28,032 nt of DNA, from the NCBI GenBank assembly GCA_910579785.1, contig CAJTVJ010000021.1:1-28032 (forward strand), in the 5' to 3' direction. Below the pieces are notes generated by a model. That model saw only the letters and a list, made by a program, of their open reading frames with translations. It was not told the origin of the DNA and did no database searches. This DNA is from an uncultured Christensenella sp. Its GTDB lineage: Bacteria; Bacillota; Clostridia; Christensenellales; UBA3700. The position numbers and the translations under genes were made by a program. Shown here in pieces: positions 7,175 through 15,800 of the stretch. How positions within the stretch are numbered: the stretch's first letter is position 1; each line of letters starts with the position of its first letter.

Positions 7175-8244
7175 GTACAGTATGGGGCAGTAAAATAAAG
7201 ATAGCAGTCTTTGGAGAATCGCACAGTGACGCGATAGGCGTCGTCATTGACAATTTGCCGCCGGGCATCGAGCTGGATATGGCGGAGATAGAAAGGCAGA
7301 TGGCAAGGCGCGCGCCAAACGGCGGAGACTTCTCGACGCCGAGAGTTGAGAGCGACAAGGTTGAGATTGTCAGCGGTTATTTTAACGACCGCACTACGGG
7401 TACTCCGCTCTGCGGAATCATCAGAAATACCAATACTCATTCGTCGGATTACGACCAGCTCAAAGAGGTCGTTCGTCCGGGGCACAGCGACTTCGGATAT
7501 TACCACAAGAGCGGCGGAAACAACGATTACAGAGGCGGAGGACATTCGTCGGGCAGACTGACTGCGCCGCTGGTATTTGCAGGCGCGATATGCAGGCAGC
7601 TTTTGAAAGAAAAAGGCATATACGTGGGCGCTCACATCTCTTCGATAGGAGTGATAAAAGACGACGGATTTGACGCGAGAGTCGGCGCGGAAATGTTTGA
7701 TAATTTATCAAGACAGCCTTTCCCTATAATAGATAAAAATAAGTTTAATTCTATGAACTTTTTGATACAGGACGCCAAGTCCAACGGCGACAGCGTAGGC
7801 GGCACGATAGAGTGTGCGATCGTAGGAGTGCCGATAGGTCTTGGAGAGCCGCTTTTTGAAAGCGTGGAGTCCAAACTTGCAAGTCTGCTTTTCTCCGTAC
7901 CGGCGGTCAAAGGCGTGCAATTCGGTAAGGGCTACGAGTTGACTAAGATGATGGGAAGCGAGGCGAACGACCCGTTCTATAATCTCGGTGATAAGGTCTT
8001 TACCGCCACCAACAACAACGGCGGAGTTTTGGGAGGACTTGCTACGGGTATGCCTATAATGTTTGACGTGGCAATAAAGCCCACGGCTTCAATATTTAAA
8101 GAGCAGGATACGATCAACGTAGTCACGGGCGAGAACGTCAAGTTGAATCTCAAAGGCAGACACGACTCCTGCATAGTTGTCAGGGCTGTGCCTGTAATAG
8201 AGGCGGTAGCGGCGATAGCGATATACGATTTGTTGAGAGATTAA
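7171..8244 (+). CDS. aroC: Chorismate synthase
   Basis: Forms chorismate from EPSP with reduced FMN, the last common aromatic step. At 357 residues it has the family layout: GESHSDAIGVVIDNLPPG near the N-terminus, RRAPNGGDFSTPRVESD for substrate binding, GHSDFGYYHKSGGNNDYRGG, GGGHSSGRLTA, and the C-terminal RHDSCIVVRAVPVIEAVAA. The usual GESHG reads GESHS, and RRPGQ reads RRAPN, variants I associate with some clostridial enzymes. GGAGG at 7161-7165 precedes the ATG by 5 bases. The start overlaps the stop of a possible small ORF. pheA follows after 12 bases. Confidence 0.95.
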   Translation: MSTVWGSKIKIAVFGESHSDAIGVVIDNLPPGIELDMAEIERQMARRAPNGGDFSTPRVESDKVEIVSGYFNDRTTGTPLCGIIRNTNTHSSDYDQLKEVVRPGHSDFGYYHKSGGNNDYRGGGHSSGRLTAPLVFAGAICRQLLKEKGIYVGAHISSIGVIKDDGFDARVGAEMFDNLSRQPFPIIDKNKFNSMNFLIQDAKSNGDSVGGTIECAIVGVPIGLGEPLFESVESKLASLLFSVPAVKGVQFGKGYELTKMMGSEANDPFYNLGDKVFTATNNNGGVLGGLATGMPIMFDVAIKPTASIFKEQDTINVVTGENVKLNLKGRHDSCIVVRAVPVIEAVAAIAIYDLLRD

Positions 8245-8256
8245 AAGAGGAAAAGT

Positions 8257-9393
8257 ATGGATGAGCTTCAAAGGTTGAGGAGTGAGATAGACCTGATAGA
8301 TAAGGAATTGATAGAGCTTTTTGAGAAGAGAATGGGCGTAGTGCTTGGAGTCGCGGAATACAAGAGGTCCCATTGCGCCGACGTTTTGCAGTCTTCAAGA
8401 GAAGACGAGGTGCTGCAAAAGGCTGTGGACAGTCTCAAAGACAAAGGATACGCCGATTGCACAAAGAGACTTATGGTTGAGCTTATGGATATCAGCAAAG
8501 ACCTTCAACGAAAGAAGATAAAACAGGGCGTTTTGCTAAAAGAATACGACCGCAGACCTCTTGATATCAATGGCAAAAGAGGTTATTACGGCGACGTGGG
8601 AAGCAATTCTCAGCAAGCTATGATTGACTTTTTCGGCAGCGACGAAGGCGTAAGTTTTTCTACTTTTGAAGACGTGTTTATCGCATTGAAAAACGACGAT
8701 ATAAAATACGGCGTTTTGCCGATAGAAAATTCTTCTACCGGAGCTATAACCGAGGTGTATGACCTATTGAGGAAATACGACTTCTTTGTCGTAGGAGAAC
8801 AGTGGCAGGGCATCAATCACTGTCTGCTGGGCGTAGAGGGCGCCAAGATTGAGGGTATCAAAGAGATATATTCGCACCCTCAGGCGATCACGCAGTGCGA
8901 CAGCTATCTTTCGGGCGGCAAGTGGAAACTCATTCCTTATAAGTCTACCGCTTCGTCTGCCAAATTGGTGTCGCAAAGCGGTGATAAGAGCAAGGCGGCG
9001 ATAGCGTCGATACGCAATGCAAAGCTTTACGGTCTGTCCGTGCTGGCGGAGAATATACAGTCGCAATATTGCAATTATACCCGTTTTATAGTGATAGGCA
9101 AGCATATGTTGGATAGCGCAGACAGCGACAAGACGAGCATTGTTTTTGCTCTCAATTCCACTCCCGGCGCGCTTTTTAACGCGTTGAAGGTATTTGCAAA
9201 GAATAAGATAAATTTGATAAATATCCAATCCAGACCCGTTGAGAATACGCCGGAAAGATATTATTTTTACGTCGATTTGGAGTATCCATGCAATTCGTCA
9301 AAGCTCAATGAAGCGTTGGAGTACGTCGCGGAAGTATCGTCTTTCTTTGAAGTGATAGGAGAATATAAAAAACGCTCTGCGCAAGATAAATGA
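8257..9393 (+). CDS. pheA: Bifunctional chorismate mutase / prephenate dehydratase (P-protein)
   Basis: Carries out chorismate to prephenate and prephenate to phenylpyruvate. Three domains are visible in 378 residues: an AroQ-class chorismate mutase at about 1-85 (LRSEIDLIDKELIELFEKRM), prephenate dehydratase at about 107-282 with PIENSSTGAI and the catalytic TRF at 275-277, and an ACT domain at about 292-372. In the ACT domain the GAL part (304-306) of the phenylalanine-binding motif is kept, while the usual ESRP reads QSRP (324-327), so feedback control by Phe is likely but could be altered. The ribosome site AGAGGAAAAG is clear. It sits between aroC (12 bases) and aroEK (24 bases) and supplies prephenate to tyrA downstream. 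Confidence 0.94.
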   Translation: MDELQRLRSEIDLIDKELIELFEKRMGVVLGVAEYKRSHCADVLQSSREDEVLQKAVDSLKDKGYADCTKRLMVELMDISKDLQRKKIKQGVLLKEYDRRPLDINGKRGYYGDVGSNSQQAMIDFFGSDEGVSFSTFEDVFIALKNDDIKYGVLPIENSSTGAITEVYDLLRKYDFFVVGEQWQGINHCLLGVEGAKIEGIKEIYSHPQAITQCDSYLSGGKWKLIPYKSTASSAKLVSQSGDKSKAAIASIRNAKLYGLSVLAENIQSQYCNYTRFIVIGKHMLDSADSDKTSIVFALNSTPGALFNALKVFAKNKINLINIQSRPVENTPERYYFYVDLEYPCNSSKLNEALEYVAEVSSFFEVIGEYKKRSAQDK

Positions 9394-9417
9394 TCATTAT
9401 ACGGAGAAGGTGGAATT

Positions 9418-10710
9418 ATGAAGAAATATTGCGTAATAGGTGAAAAACTCACACATACGATGTCGCCTCAAATACATAAGGCGTATTTTGATTATTATAA
9501 AAAACAAGGCGTATACGAGGTCACGCAGATACCTATGCAAGATATGGAAGGCGGTTGCAAAGAGCTGTTGCTGCAATATGACGGATTCAACGTCACCGTG
9601 CCGTATAAAGAAAAAGTGCTTAAATATCTCGACGGTACGTCGCAGGAAGCCAAGAGCATAGGCGCGGTCAACGCCGTTATTAAATCGGGCGGAAGATTGT
9701 ACGGCTACAATACCGACCCGTACGGATTCGGCGAATTGTTGAAAGTCAACGGCGTAGATGTTAAGGGAAAGAGCTTTGTCATATTGGGAAGCGGCGGAGC
9801 AAGCAAATCTGTGAGTTATATACTTAAAAAGATGGGCGCAGAGAGCGTAAAAATTGCCTCGCGAAACAGGGCGAAATGCGGCGATAGCGAGCATATTACG
9901 TATGAGTGTCTGCAAAATTATAAAGGCGACGTGCTTGTCAATACCACTCCTGTGGGTATGTATCCCAACGTCGACGCATGTCCTGTAAGTGACGAAGTGA
10001 TATGCAATTTTGCGATAATAGTAGATATAGTATATAACCCTATGTTTACCAAATTGCTGCAAAGCGCAGTCAGACTTGGTAAGAAGGCTGTCGGAGGTCT
10101 TTATATGCTTGTTGCGCAGGCTATGAAATCACAAGAGATATGGAGCAATTCGGCGGCAGATAAGAGGGTAACAAGGGAGATATATAACAAGCTGGCAAAG
10201 CAGTACTTCCTTGCCAACGGCGGCAATATATATCTTACGGGTATAATGTCGTGCGGTAAGACTGTCAAGGGAAAGAGGGCGGCGAGAGAACTCGGTTGGA
10301 AATTTGTAGATACCGACGAATACGTCGAGGAGATTTCCGGCAAGAGCGTAAAGCAACTTTTTGACGAAGGCGAGAAGGTTTTTAGAGATTGGGAGAGCAA
10401 AGCTATATTAGAACTGTCTCAGCAAAAAAATCTTGTGGTGGCTACCGGCGGCGGCGCTATACTTAGAGACAGAAACGTCAGTGCTATGAGACTGAGCGGT
10501 ATCGTCGTAATGATAGAGCGTAATATTGAAGATATTATCGCCAACGTGCGCACCGACACCAGACCGCTTCTCAAAGACGGAGCCGATAAGTTGAGAAGTA
10601 TATACGAAAGTCGCAAAGACAGATACTATTCTACGTGTGACAAGGTCGTAAAAAGTTATGAAAACGACCTATATAAGACAGTAAAAGAAATAGTGAAAAT
10701 TGTCAAATAA
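9418..10710 (+). CDS. aroE-aroK: Fused shikimate dehydrogenase - shikimate kinase
   Basis: One 430-residue chain carries steps four and five of the shikimate pathway. The AroE half (about 1-262) has HTMSPQIH (13-20), NVTVPYK with catalytic K64, NTD ending at D100, the NADP loop GSGGAS (124-129), SRNRAK (148-153) and Q234 in GGLYMLVAQA. The AroK half (about 268-430) has the P-loop GIMSCGKT (275-282), DTD (298-300), GEKVFRDWES, ATGGGAI (342-348), and lid arginines in RTDTRPLL. No stop or frameshift separates them; the linker is only a few residues. The first Ser of the AroE SxS substrate motif is Thr here. Both halves retain recognisable catalytic residues. It lies within the cluster, 18 bases before aroQ. 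Confidence 0.93.
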   Translation: MKKYCVIGEKLTHTMSPQIHKAYFDYYKKQGVYEVTQIPMQDMEGGCKELLLQYDGFNVTVPYKEKVLKYLDGTSQEAKSIGAVNAVIKSGGRLYGYNTDPYGFGELLKVNGVDVKGKSFVILGSGGASKSVSYILKKMGAESVKIASRNRAKCGDSEHITYECLQNYKGDVLVNTTPVGMYPNVDACPVSDEVICNFAIIVDIVYNPMFTKLLQSAVRLGKKAVGGLYMLVAQAMKSQEIWSNSAADKRVTREIYNKLAKQYFLANGGNIYLTGIMSCGKTVKGKRAARELGWKFVDTDEYVEEISGKSVKQLFDEGEKVFRDWESKAILELSQQKNLVVATGGGAILRDRNVSAMRLSGIVVMIERNIEDIIANVRTDTRPLLKDGADKLRSIYESRKDRYYSTCDKVVKSYENDLYKTVKEIVKIVK

Positions 10711-10728
10711 GTTGCAAATAGGTGAGTT

Positions 10729-11166
10729 ATGAAAAAAATAATGATTATCAACGGCGTAAATCTCAATATGCTCGGCATAAGAGAAAAGGGCGTCTACGGC
10801 ACGCTTGACTATGACGGACTGTGCGGCTATATCAAAGAAAAATGCAGTGATATGGACGTTGAGTTGAGCTTTTTTCAATCCAACTTCGAGGGCGAAGTGG
10901 TCGAGTGTATCCACTCGTGTTATTTCAAGGGCTATGACGGCATTGTGATAAATCCCGGCGCGCACACTCATTACAGCTATGCGATATACGACGCCATCAA
11001 GGCGGTTTCTCCTATTCCGGCGGTCGAGGTGCATATATCGGATATTCATTCCCGTGAGGAGTTTAGAAAGGTGTCGGTCACAGCAGGCGCATGCGTTGCG
11101 CAGATAGCAGGCAAGGGGTATGACGGATACGTCGAGGCAGTCGCTACTCTTTTAGGAAGATTTTGA
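10729..11166 (+). CDS. aroQ: 3-dehydroquinate dehydratase, type II
   Basis: Dehydrates 3-dehydroquinate to 3-dehydroshikimate, the third shikimate step. The 145-residue protein is typical of the small dodecameric type II enzymes. Signatures are NGVNLNMLGIREKGVYG near the N-terminus (usually NGPNLN; R and Y of the active-site lid present), QSNFEGEVVE, INPGAHTHYSYAI, and VEVHISDIHSREEFR with the catalytic His. AGGTGAG precedes the ATG. Its position between aroEK and tyrA completes the pathway from DAHP to chorismate in this cluster. Confidence 0.95.
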   Translation: MKKIMIINGVNLNMLGIREKGVYGTLDYDGLCGYIKEKCSDMDVELSFFQSNFEGEVVECIHSCYFKGYDGIVINPGAHTHYSYAIYDAIKAVSPIPAVEVHISDIHSREEFRKVSVTAGACVAQIAGKGYDGYVEAVATLLGRF

Positions 11167-11175
11167 GGTGTCGGT

Positions 11176-12042
11176 ATGAATAAAGATAAGATAATTACGA
11201 TAGTGGGACTTGGAGTCGTCGGCGGCTCTTATGCGATAGCTCTCTCCAAAAAGGGCTATACCGTGTACGGAGTTAATCGCTCTCAGCAGAGCATAGACGA
11301 CGCGATAGCAGTCGGCGCTATAAAGGACGGCGCTAATACTCCCGAGAGGTTTTTTCCATTGAGCGACGTCATTGTAATTGCGCTTTATCCCGATCAAATA
11401 GTTGATTATCTAAAAAAATATGGCAAATATGTCAAAAAAGGCTGTCTTATCAGCGACGTTGCAGGCATCAAAAGTCATTTTGTCGATATGATCGGCGAGG
11501 TTACGCCCGAAGGGTGCGAGTTTTTGTTCTGCCATCCTATGGCAGGTAGGGAAAAGCGCGGATTTAAGTATGCCGATGACAAAGTGCTTAAAGGCGCCAA
11601 CTTTCTTATAGTATCGACAAATGACACTACGCAGGACGCTATTGACAGGATGAGCGAGATAGTCACTGATATAGGCTTTGGGCGCATACGCGTGACTGAC
11701 GTCGATACTCACGATAAGGTGATAGCTTATACGTCGCAGTTGCCGCATGCTATTGCGGTGTCGCTTATCAACAGTGACGACGAAGATAGCGAGACGGCGA
11801 GTTATATAGGCGACAGCTATCGCGATTTGACAAGGATAGCCAATATCAACGAAGATTTGTGGAGCGAATTGTTTTTGGGTAACAGGCAAAATCTTCTTAC
11901 GACAATTACCCGATTTGAAAGCCAGCTTGCTTTGCTCAAAGCTTTTGTAGAAAGCGGAGATAGAGAAGGGCTTAAAGATATGTTTATCAAATCGACAAAA
12001 AGGCGTCTTGCATTGGAAGATAAAAAGAAAAATAATATTTGA
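11176..12042 (+). CDS. tyrA: Prephenate dehydrogenase
   Basis: Oxidatively decarboxylates prephenate to 4-hydroxyphenylpyruvate for tyrosine. The 288-residue chain has an N-terminal Rossmann fold (GLGVVGGS, 11-18), SDVAGIKS (93-100), CHPMAGREKRGF with H120, and the helical dimer domain with SQLPHAIA (H191). There is no fused chorismate mutase and no ACT domain, so this is a minimal form. The residue after the second strand is N34-R35 rather than the acidic residue usual in NAD-specific enzymes, which may favour NADP; this is tentative. GAGG at 11165-11168 overlaps the aroQ stop. It is the last gene of the cluster: its stop lies in a palindrome and a terminator follows at 12107. Confidence 0.93.
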   Translation: MNKDKIITIVGLGVVGGSYAIALSKKGYTVYGVNRSQQSIDDAIAVGAIKDGANTPERFFPLSDVIVIALYPDQIVDYLKKYGKYVKKGCLISDVAGIKSHFVDMIGEVTPEGCEFLFCHPMAGREKRGFKYADDKVLKGANFLIVSTNDTTQDAIDRMSEIVTDIGFGRIRVTDVDTHDKVIAYTSQLPHAIAVSLINSDDEDSETASYIGDSYRDLTRIANINEDLWSELFLGNRQNLLTTITRFESQLALLKAFVESGDREGLKDMFIKSTKRRLALEDKKKNNI

Positions 12043-12053
12043 ACATTGTTCAA
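12039..12053. promoter_or_regulatory. 15-bp palindrome, copy 1, over the tyrA stop
   Basis: TTGAACATTGTTCAA is a perfect palindrome with 7-bp arms around one base and contains the tyrA stop codon. An identical copy, with the same two following bases TA, lies 157 bp downstream. The form resembles operators of dimeric HTH repressors. GAAC-N3-GTTC is one base short of the Gram-positive LexA spacing. Confidence 0.5.
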
Positions 12054-12106
12054 TATACAATAGATATAAATTTATTGCTAATATGTTAAATACAAATTCA
12101 TTGGTA

Positions 12107-12135
12107 AAAAGAGCAAAACAAAACTTTGCTCTTTT
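12107..12135 (+). terminator. Terminator after tyrA
   Basis: AAAAGAGCAAA (12107-12117) pairs perfectly with TTTGCTCTTTT (12125-12135) over ACAAAAC. The Ts form the 3' end of the stem. It lies 64 bases after the tyrA stop and closes the aromatic cluster. Confidence 0.8.
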
Positions 12136-12195
12136 GTCATTTACTATGAAGGTAAATATGTGAATATCTTTATTATATGTCGATTATTTGCGTAA

Positions 12196-12210
12196 TTGAA
12201 CATTGTTCAA
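12196..12210. promoter_or_regulatory. 15-bp palindrome, copy 2
   Basis: This is an exact second copy of TTGAACATTGTTCAA followed by TA, in the gap before the P-type ATPase. Two exact copies 157 bp apart are unlikely by chance. The protein that would bind them is not encoded in the window. Confidence 0.5.
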
Positions 12211-12247
12211 TAAAATACGGCTGCGGATATTATAAATCAAAGCTGCT

Positions 12248-12610
12248 GTCACCTCGCTAGTTGTGGAGAGGTCTCATCGAGTTAATATTTCACAAGGATG
12301 AGATTTCTCGACTACGCTCGAAATGACTAAATATTGCTTATAGTCAACTAAGTTTTGGTCATTTCGACCGAAGCGATAGCGTAGTGGAGAAATCTAATCC
12401 TTGCAAATATAAGATATAATCGTCACCGACGCTCGCCCAAGACGCATCTGCTTGCTCGCTATACCGTCGCTATCGCTCCTTACGCCCTACGCGGAGAGGT
12501 CTAATCAAGTTGGAAATGATCGGTTGAGATTTCTCGACTACGCTCGAAATGACCACATATTGCTTATAGTCAACTAAGTTTTGGTCACCTCGCTAGTCGC
12601 GGAGAGGTCT
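12248..12610. repeat. Array of six palindromic arms, including one long form
   Basis: Arms in order are plus 12248-12274 (ACCTC type), minus 12301-12327 (ATTTC), plus 12358-12395 (ATTTC), plus long form 12422-12502, minus 12527-12553 (ATTTC) and plus 12584-12610 (ACCTC). Facing arms (12301/12358 and 12527/12584) enclose nearly identical 30-base spacers sharing ATATTGCTTATAGTCAACTA. Back-to-back arms enclose spacers with GAGTTAA or CAAGTTG. All five short arms have matching 5-bp stems. The layout is like E. coli BIMEs, but no transposase-like protein is present here. Confidence 0.85.
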
Positions 12611-12745
12611 AATCGAATTGAATTACAACGACCGTATTTTGCTTTCGATGCTCAGAGATTTGCTCAAAACCATTAAATCTCAATCGCAGCAAGTAATTAG
12701 ATAAAAACTATATGCGTAAATATAAAAAGAGTATACCAAATGTGT
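12611..12745. other. AT-rich spacer before the ATPase promoter
   Basis: No gene seen. It contains a perfect 7-bp inverted repeat, GAGATTT (12655-12661) with AAATCTC (12675-12681), which may be a decayed palindromic arm because the same heptamers end the intact arms. Confidence 0.4.
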
Positions 12746-12774
12746 TTGACATAAATTTTGCTATATGTTATCAT
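12746..12774 (+). promoter_or_regulatory. Promoter of the P-type ATPase
   Basis: TTGACA (12746-12751) and TATCAT (12769-12774) are 17 bp apart, with TG at 12766-12767 forming an extended -10. The leader is about 40 bases, with AGGAAGAGG just before the ATG at 12823. Confidence 0.8.
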
Positions 12775-12822
12775 TTAGGTGCTATTTAATTTAAGAAAAT
12801 TATAAAATTTAAGGAAGAGGAA

Positions 12823-15800
12823 ATGGCAGATAAAAAAGATAATCAAAACTCAGGACAGATGTCCATGTTTGATATAAACGGCTCGCTGACGCAAAACGCG
12901 TCGGAGGTAGCTGACGTCGCTCAAAATAAGACGGTGACAAAGTCTACTGTACGCGGAGTCAAGATAGACGAAAATAATCTTCCCGAAGGCACAAGAATAG
13001 TTATAAAACCCGACGGAAGGAAGGTCTTGGTCAGAAAGAAAGTCGTACCAAAGGACCAAGGACAGATTGCAACGGCAACCACAGCTGAAAAAGCGGCGGT
13101 AAAGTCTGCGCCTGCAAAAGCGAGCGCAAAACCTGTCGTTGAGGAAAAAAAGGCTGACAATGCGGCTGCTGCGACTGTTGAAGTTAGGTCTGATAAAAAT
13201 GAAGTCAAGACAGCTCAAAAGGCTGCGGGCAAACGTAAGGCGGAGGCTAAACCTGCTGCCGATACAAAGGCTGTCGCAGATAAGACAAACGAAGACAAAG
13301 CGGCTGCGCAGGATAAGGCAGTAGGCGAGAAGAAGGACAAAGCCGTCAAAGAGACTGCCGCCCAAGAGCAAAGCGAGAAGCCGCAAGAAGAGAAGCAAAA
13401 GGAGCTTGACGCAAAGCAGGCTCAACCGCAAGAGGAATCTGACGTAAAGGTTGCCGATAATACGCCTGTTGAGGAAAAAGCAAATAGAGCCGACAAAGTT
13501 GTCGACGAGAAGAAGCAAGCCCAGCTTGACGCAAAGGCGGAGAAGAAAGCTCAAAAGCTTGCCGAGAAAGAAAAGGAAAAAGCTCAGGCAAAGCAGTTGA
13601 AGGAAAAAGCTAAGCTTTTTAAGACCAGCGAATTTGTTCACGTTGAAGCTGCGGCGGATATCGGGCTCAACGACGAGCAGATAGAAGAGAGACAGATACG
13701 AGGACTGACCAACCGTCAGGACAATACGATATCCAAGTCGTATCTCAAAATTTTTACGACGAATATATTTACGCTTTTCAACCTTGTCAATATCTTCCTT
13801 GCGAGTTTGATAATCGTGTTCAGCGGACAGATAAAGAATATGCTCTTTGCAGGAATTGCGCTTGTCAATCTCGTAATAGGTATCATACAGGAAATCCGTT
13901 CTAAGCGCGCTCTTGACAAACTCTCTTTGGTATCCGCGCCGTCGATAGACGCAGTGCGCAACGGAGAAGTCGTCTCCATATCGACAGACCAAATAGTCAT
14001 TGACGACGTAATTATTTTGAAACAAGGCAGTCAGATACCTACCGACTGCATAGTCGTGGGCGGCGAGTGCGAAGCCAACGAGTCGTTGCTGACGGGAGAG
14101 CAGGACGACATACATAAGGGTATCGGCGACCAGCTTATGTCGGGCAGTTTTGTTCAGGCAGGCACTTGCAGAGCAAGGGTCATAGCTGTCGGCGAAGACA
14201 CGTATGCGGCCAAGCTCATGAGCGAGGCAAAGAAGTTTAAGAAGTCTAAGTCGGAACTTATGAGGTCGATAAATTGGATCATAAGGATTGCTACGGTCAT
14301 TATCTTCCCGCTTGGAATATTGATGTTCTTTACCAACAAAAAGTATTCCCCGAGCATTTCGGGAGCAGTCACAAGCACGGTATCTTCCGTCATCGGTATG
14401 ATACCCGAGGGCTTGGTCATGTTGACCTCTATCGCGCTTGCGCTGGGTATCATAAGACTTGCCAAAAAGCGTACTCTTGTCCAAGACCTCTATTCGATAG
14501 AAGCACTTGCCAGAGTCGACGTGCTTTGTCTTGACAAGACGGGTACTATCACGGAAGGAACGATGCAGGTCGAGAACGTACACGTATATTCTTCTATGTT
14601 CGGCTCGCCCGACGATATTATGACGAATATGGTCAAAGCCTTGGGCGCAAACAACGCCACGTTTGAGGCATGCGACGAATATTTTTCTTCCAACGAGACT
14701 TACATGGTCGCAAAACTTATGCCATTCTCTTCCGCAAGAAAGTGGAGCGGAGCAAGCTTTGACGGCGTGGGTACGTTTATTGTAGGCGCGCCGGAATTTG
14801 TCCTCAAAGAGAGATTTGACTCCGTAGAGCGCAACGTCACCGAATATGCAATGCAGGGATACAGAGTACTTGTGCTTGTAAGTACGACTGAAGAACTTAA
14901 AGACAGTCAGATGGATCCCAATCAGATGAGTTTGATCGCGCTTATAGTATTGAGCGACAAGATAAGAAGCACCGCGCCTGCTACCTTTGATTATTTCGAG
15001 CAGCAGGGCGTTGAACTCAAAGTCATCTCGGGAGACAGTCCGTTGACGGTGTCAAAAGTCGCAGAGAGAGCAGGGCTAAAAAATGCGGAGAAGTACGTCG
15101 ACGCGTCCGTCGATTTGGACACGCCTGACAAGATATACGAAGCGGTTGAGAAATATACCGTATTCGGCAGAGTTACGCCAAGTCAGAAAAAAGAACTCGT
15201 CGCCGCTATCAAGGCGCACGGACACACCGTGGGTATGACGGGCGACGGCGTCAACGACGTCATGGCGCTCAAAGAAGCAGACTGCTCGATAGCAATGGCA
15301 AGCGGATCCGACGCAAGCCGCAACGTTGCGCAGCTTGTGTTGCTTGACAGCGACTTTTCCGCATTGCCGAGCGTAGTCAGCGAGGGCAGAAGAGTTATCA
15401 ACAATATCGAAAGAGCCTCTTCGCTCTTCCTCGTCAAGACGACGTTCAGCGCGGTGCTGTCGTTGCTTCTCATCATATTCCAATTTGCGACTTATCCCTT
15501 CGAGCCTATACAGCTTACGCTCATCAATGCGTTGTTTGTCGGCGTGCCGTCCTTCATATTGGCATTGGAACCAAACGACAGAAGAGTCAAAGGCAACTTC
15601 CTAAGCAAAGTCTTCAAACGAGCCTTGCCGGCAGGACTTACAGTCGCCTTTGCGATAATACTCGTATGTTGGATGTACAATGACAAGGGATTCGACCTAT
15701 CGCCGCAAATTTCCACAATGAGCGTATATATCACCGCGTCGGTGTCGTTTATTGTGCTTATGCAGGTGTGTATGCCGTATACCAAAGACAAGATATTTAT

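Noticed and set aside
12039..12210. LexA (SOS) boxes
   Set aside because: The Gram-positive LexA box is GAAC-N4-GTTC; these palindromes have N3 and flank no recognised SOS gene.
12248..12610. CRISPR array
   Set aside because: Units alternate in orientation, differ in length and are separated by conserved spacers; there are no unique spacers and no cas genes.
12732..12748. Third XRE operator before the ATPase (TACCAAATGTGTTTGAC)
   Set aside because: Only the left half TACCAA matches; the right half lacks TGGTA.
12850..14583. 577-codon open frame antisense to the ATPase, and similar long antisense frames elsewhere (for example 24990-26390)
   Set aside because: They lie fully opposite well-supported genes, have Cys/Arg/Tyr/Leu-rich composition with no recognisable domain, and no promoter or ribosome site. 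They follow from the codon usage of the sense gene.
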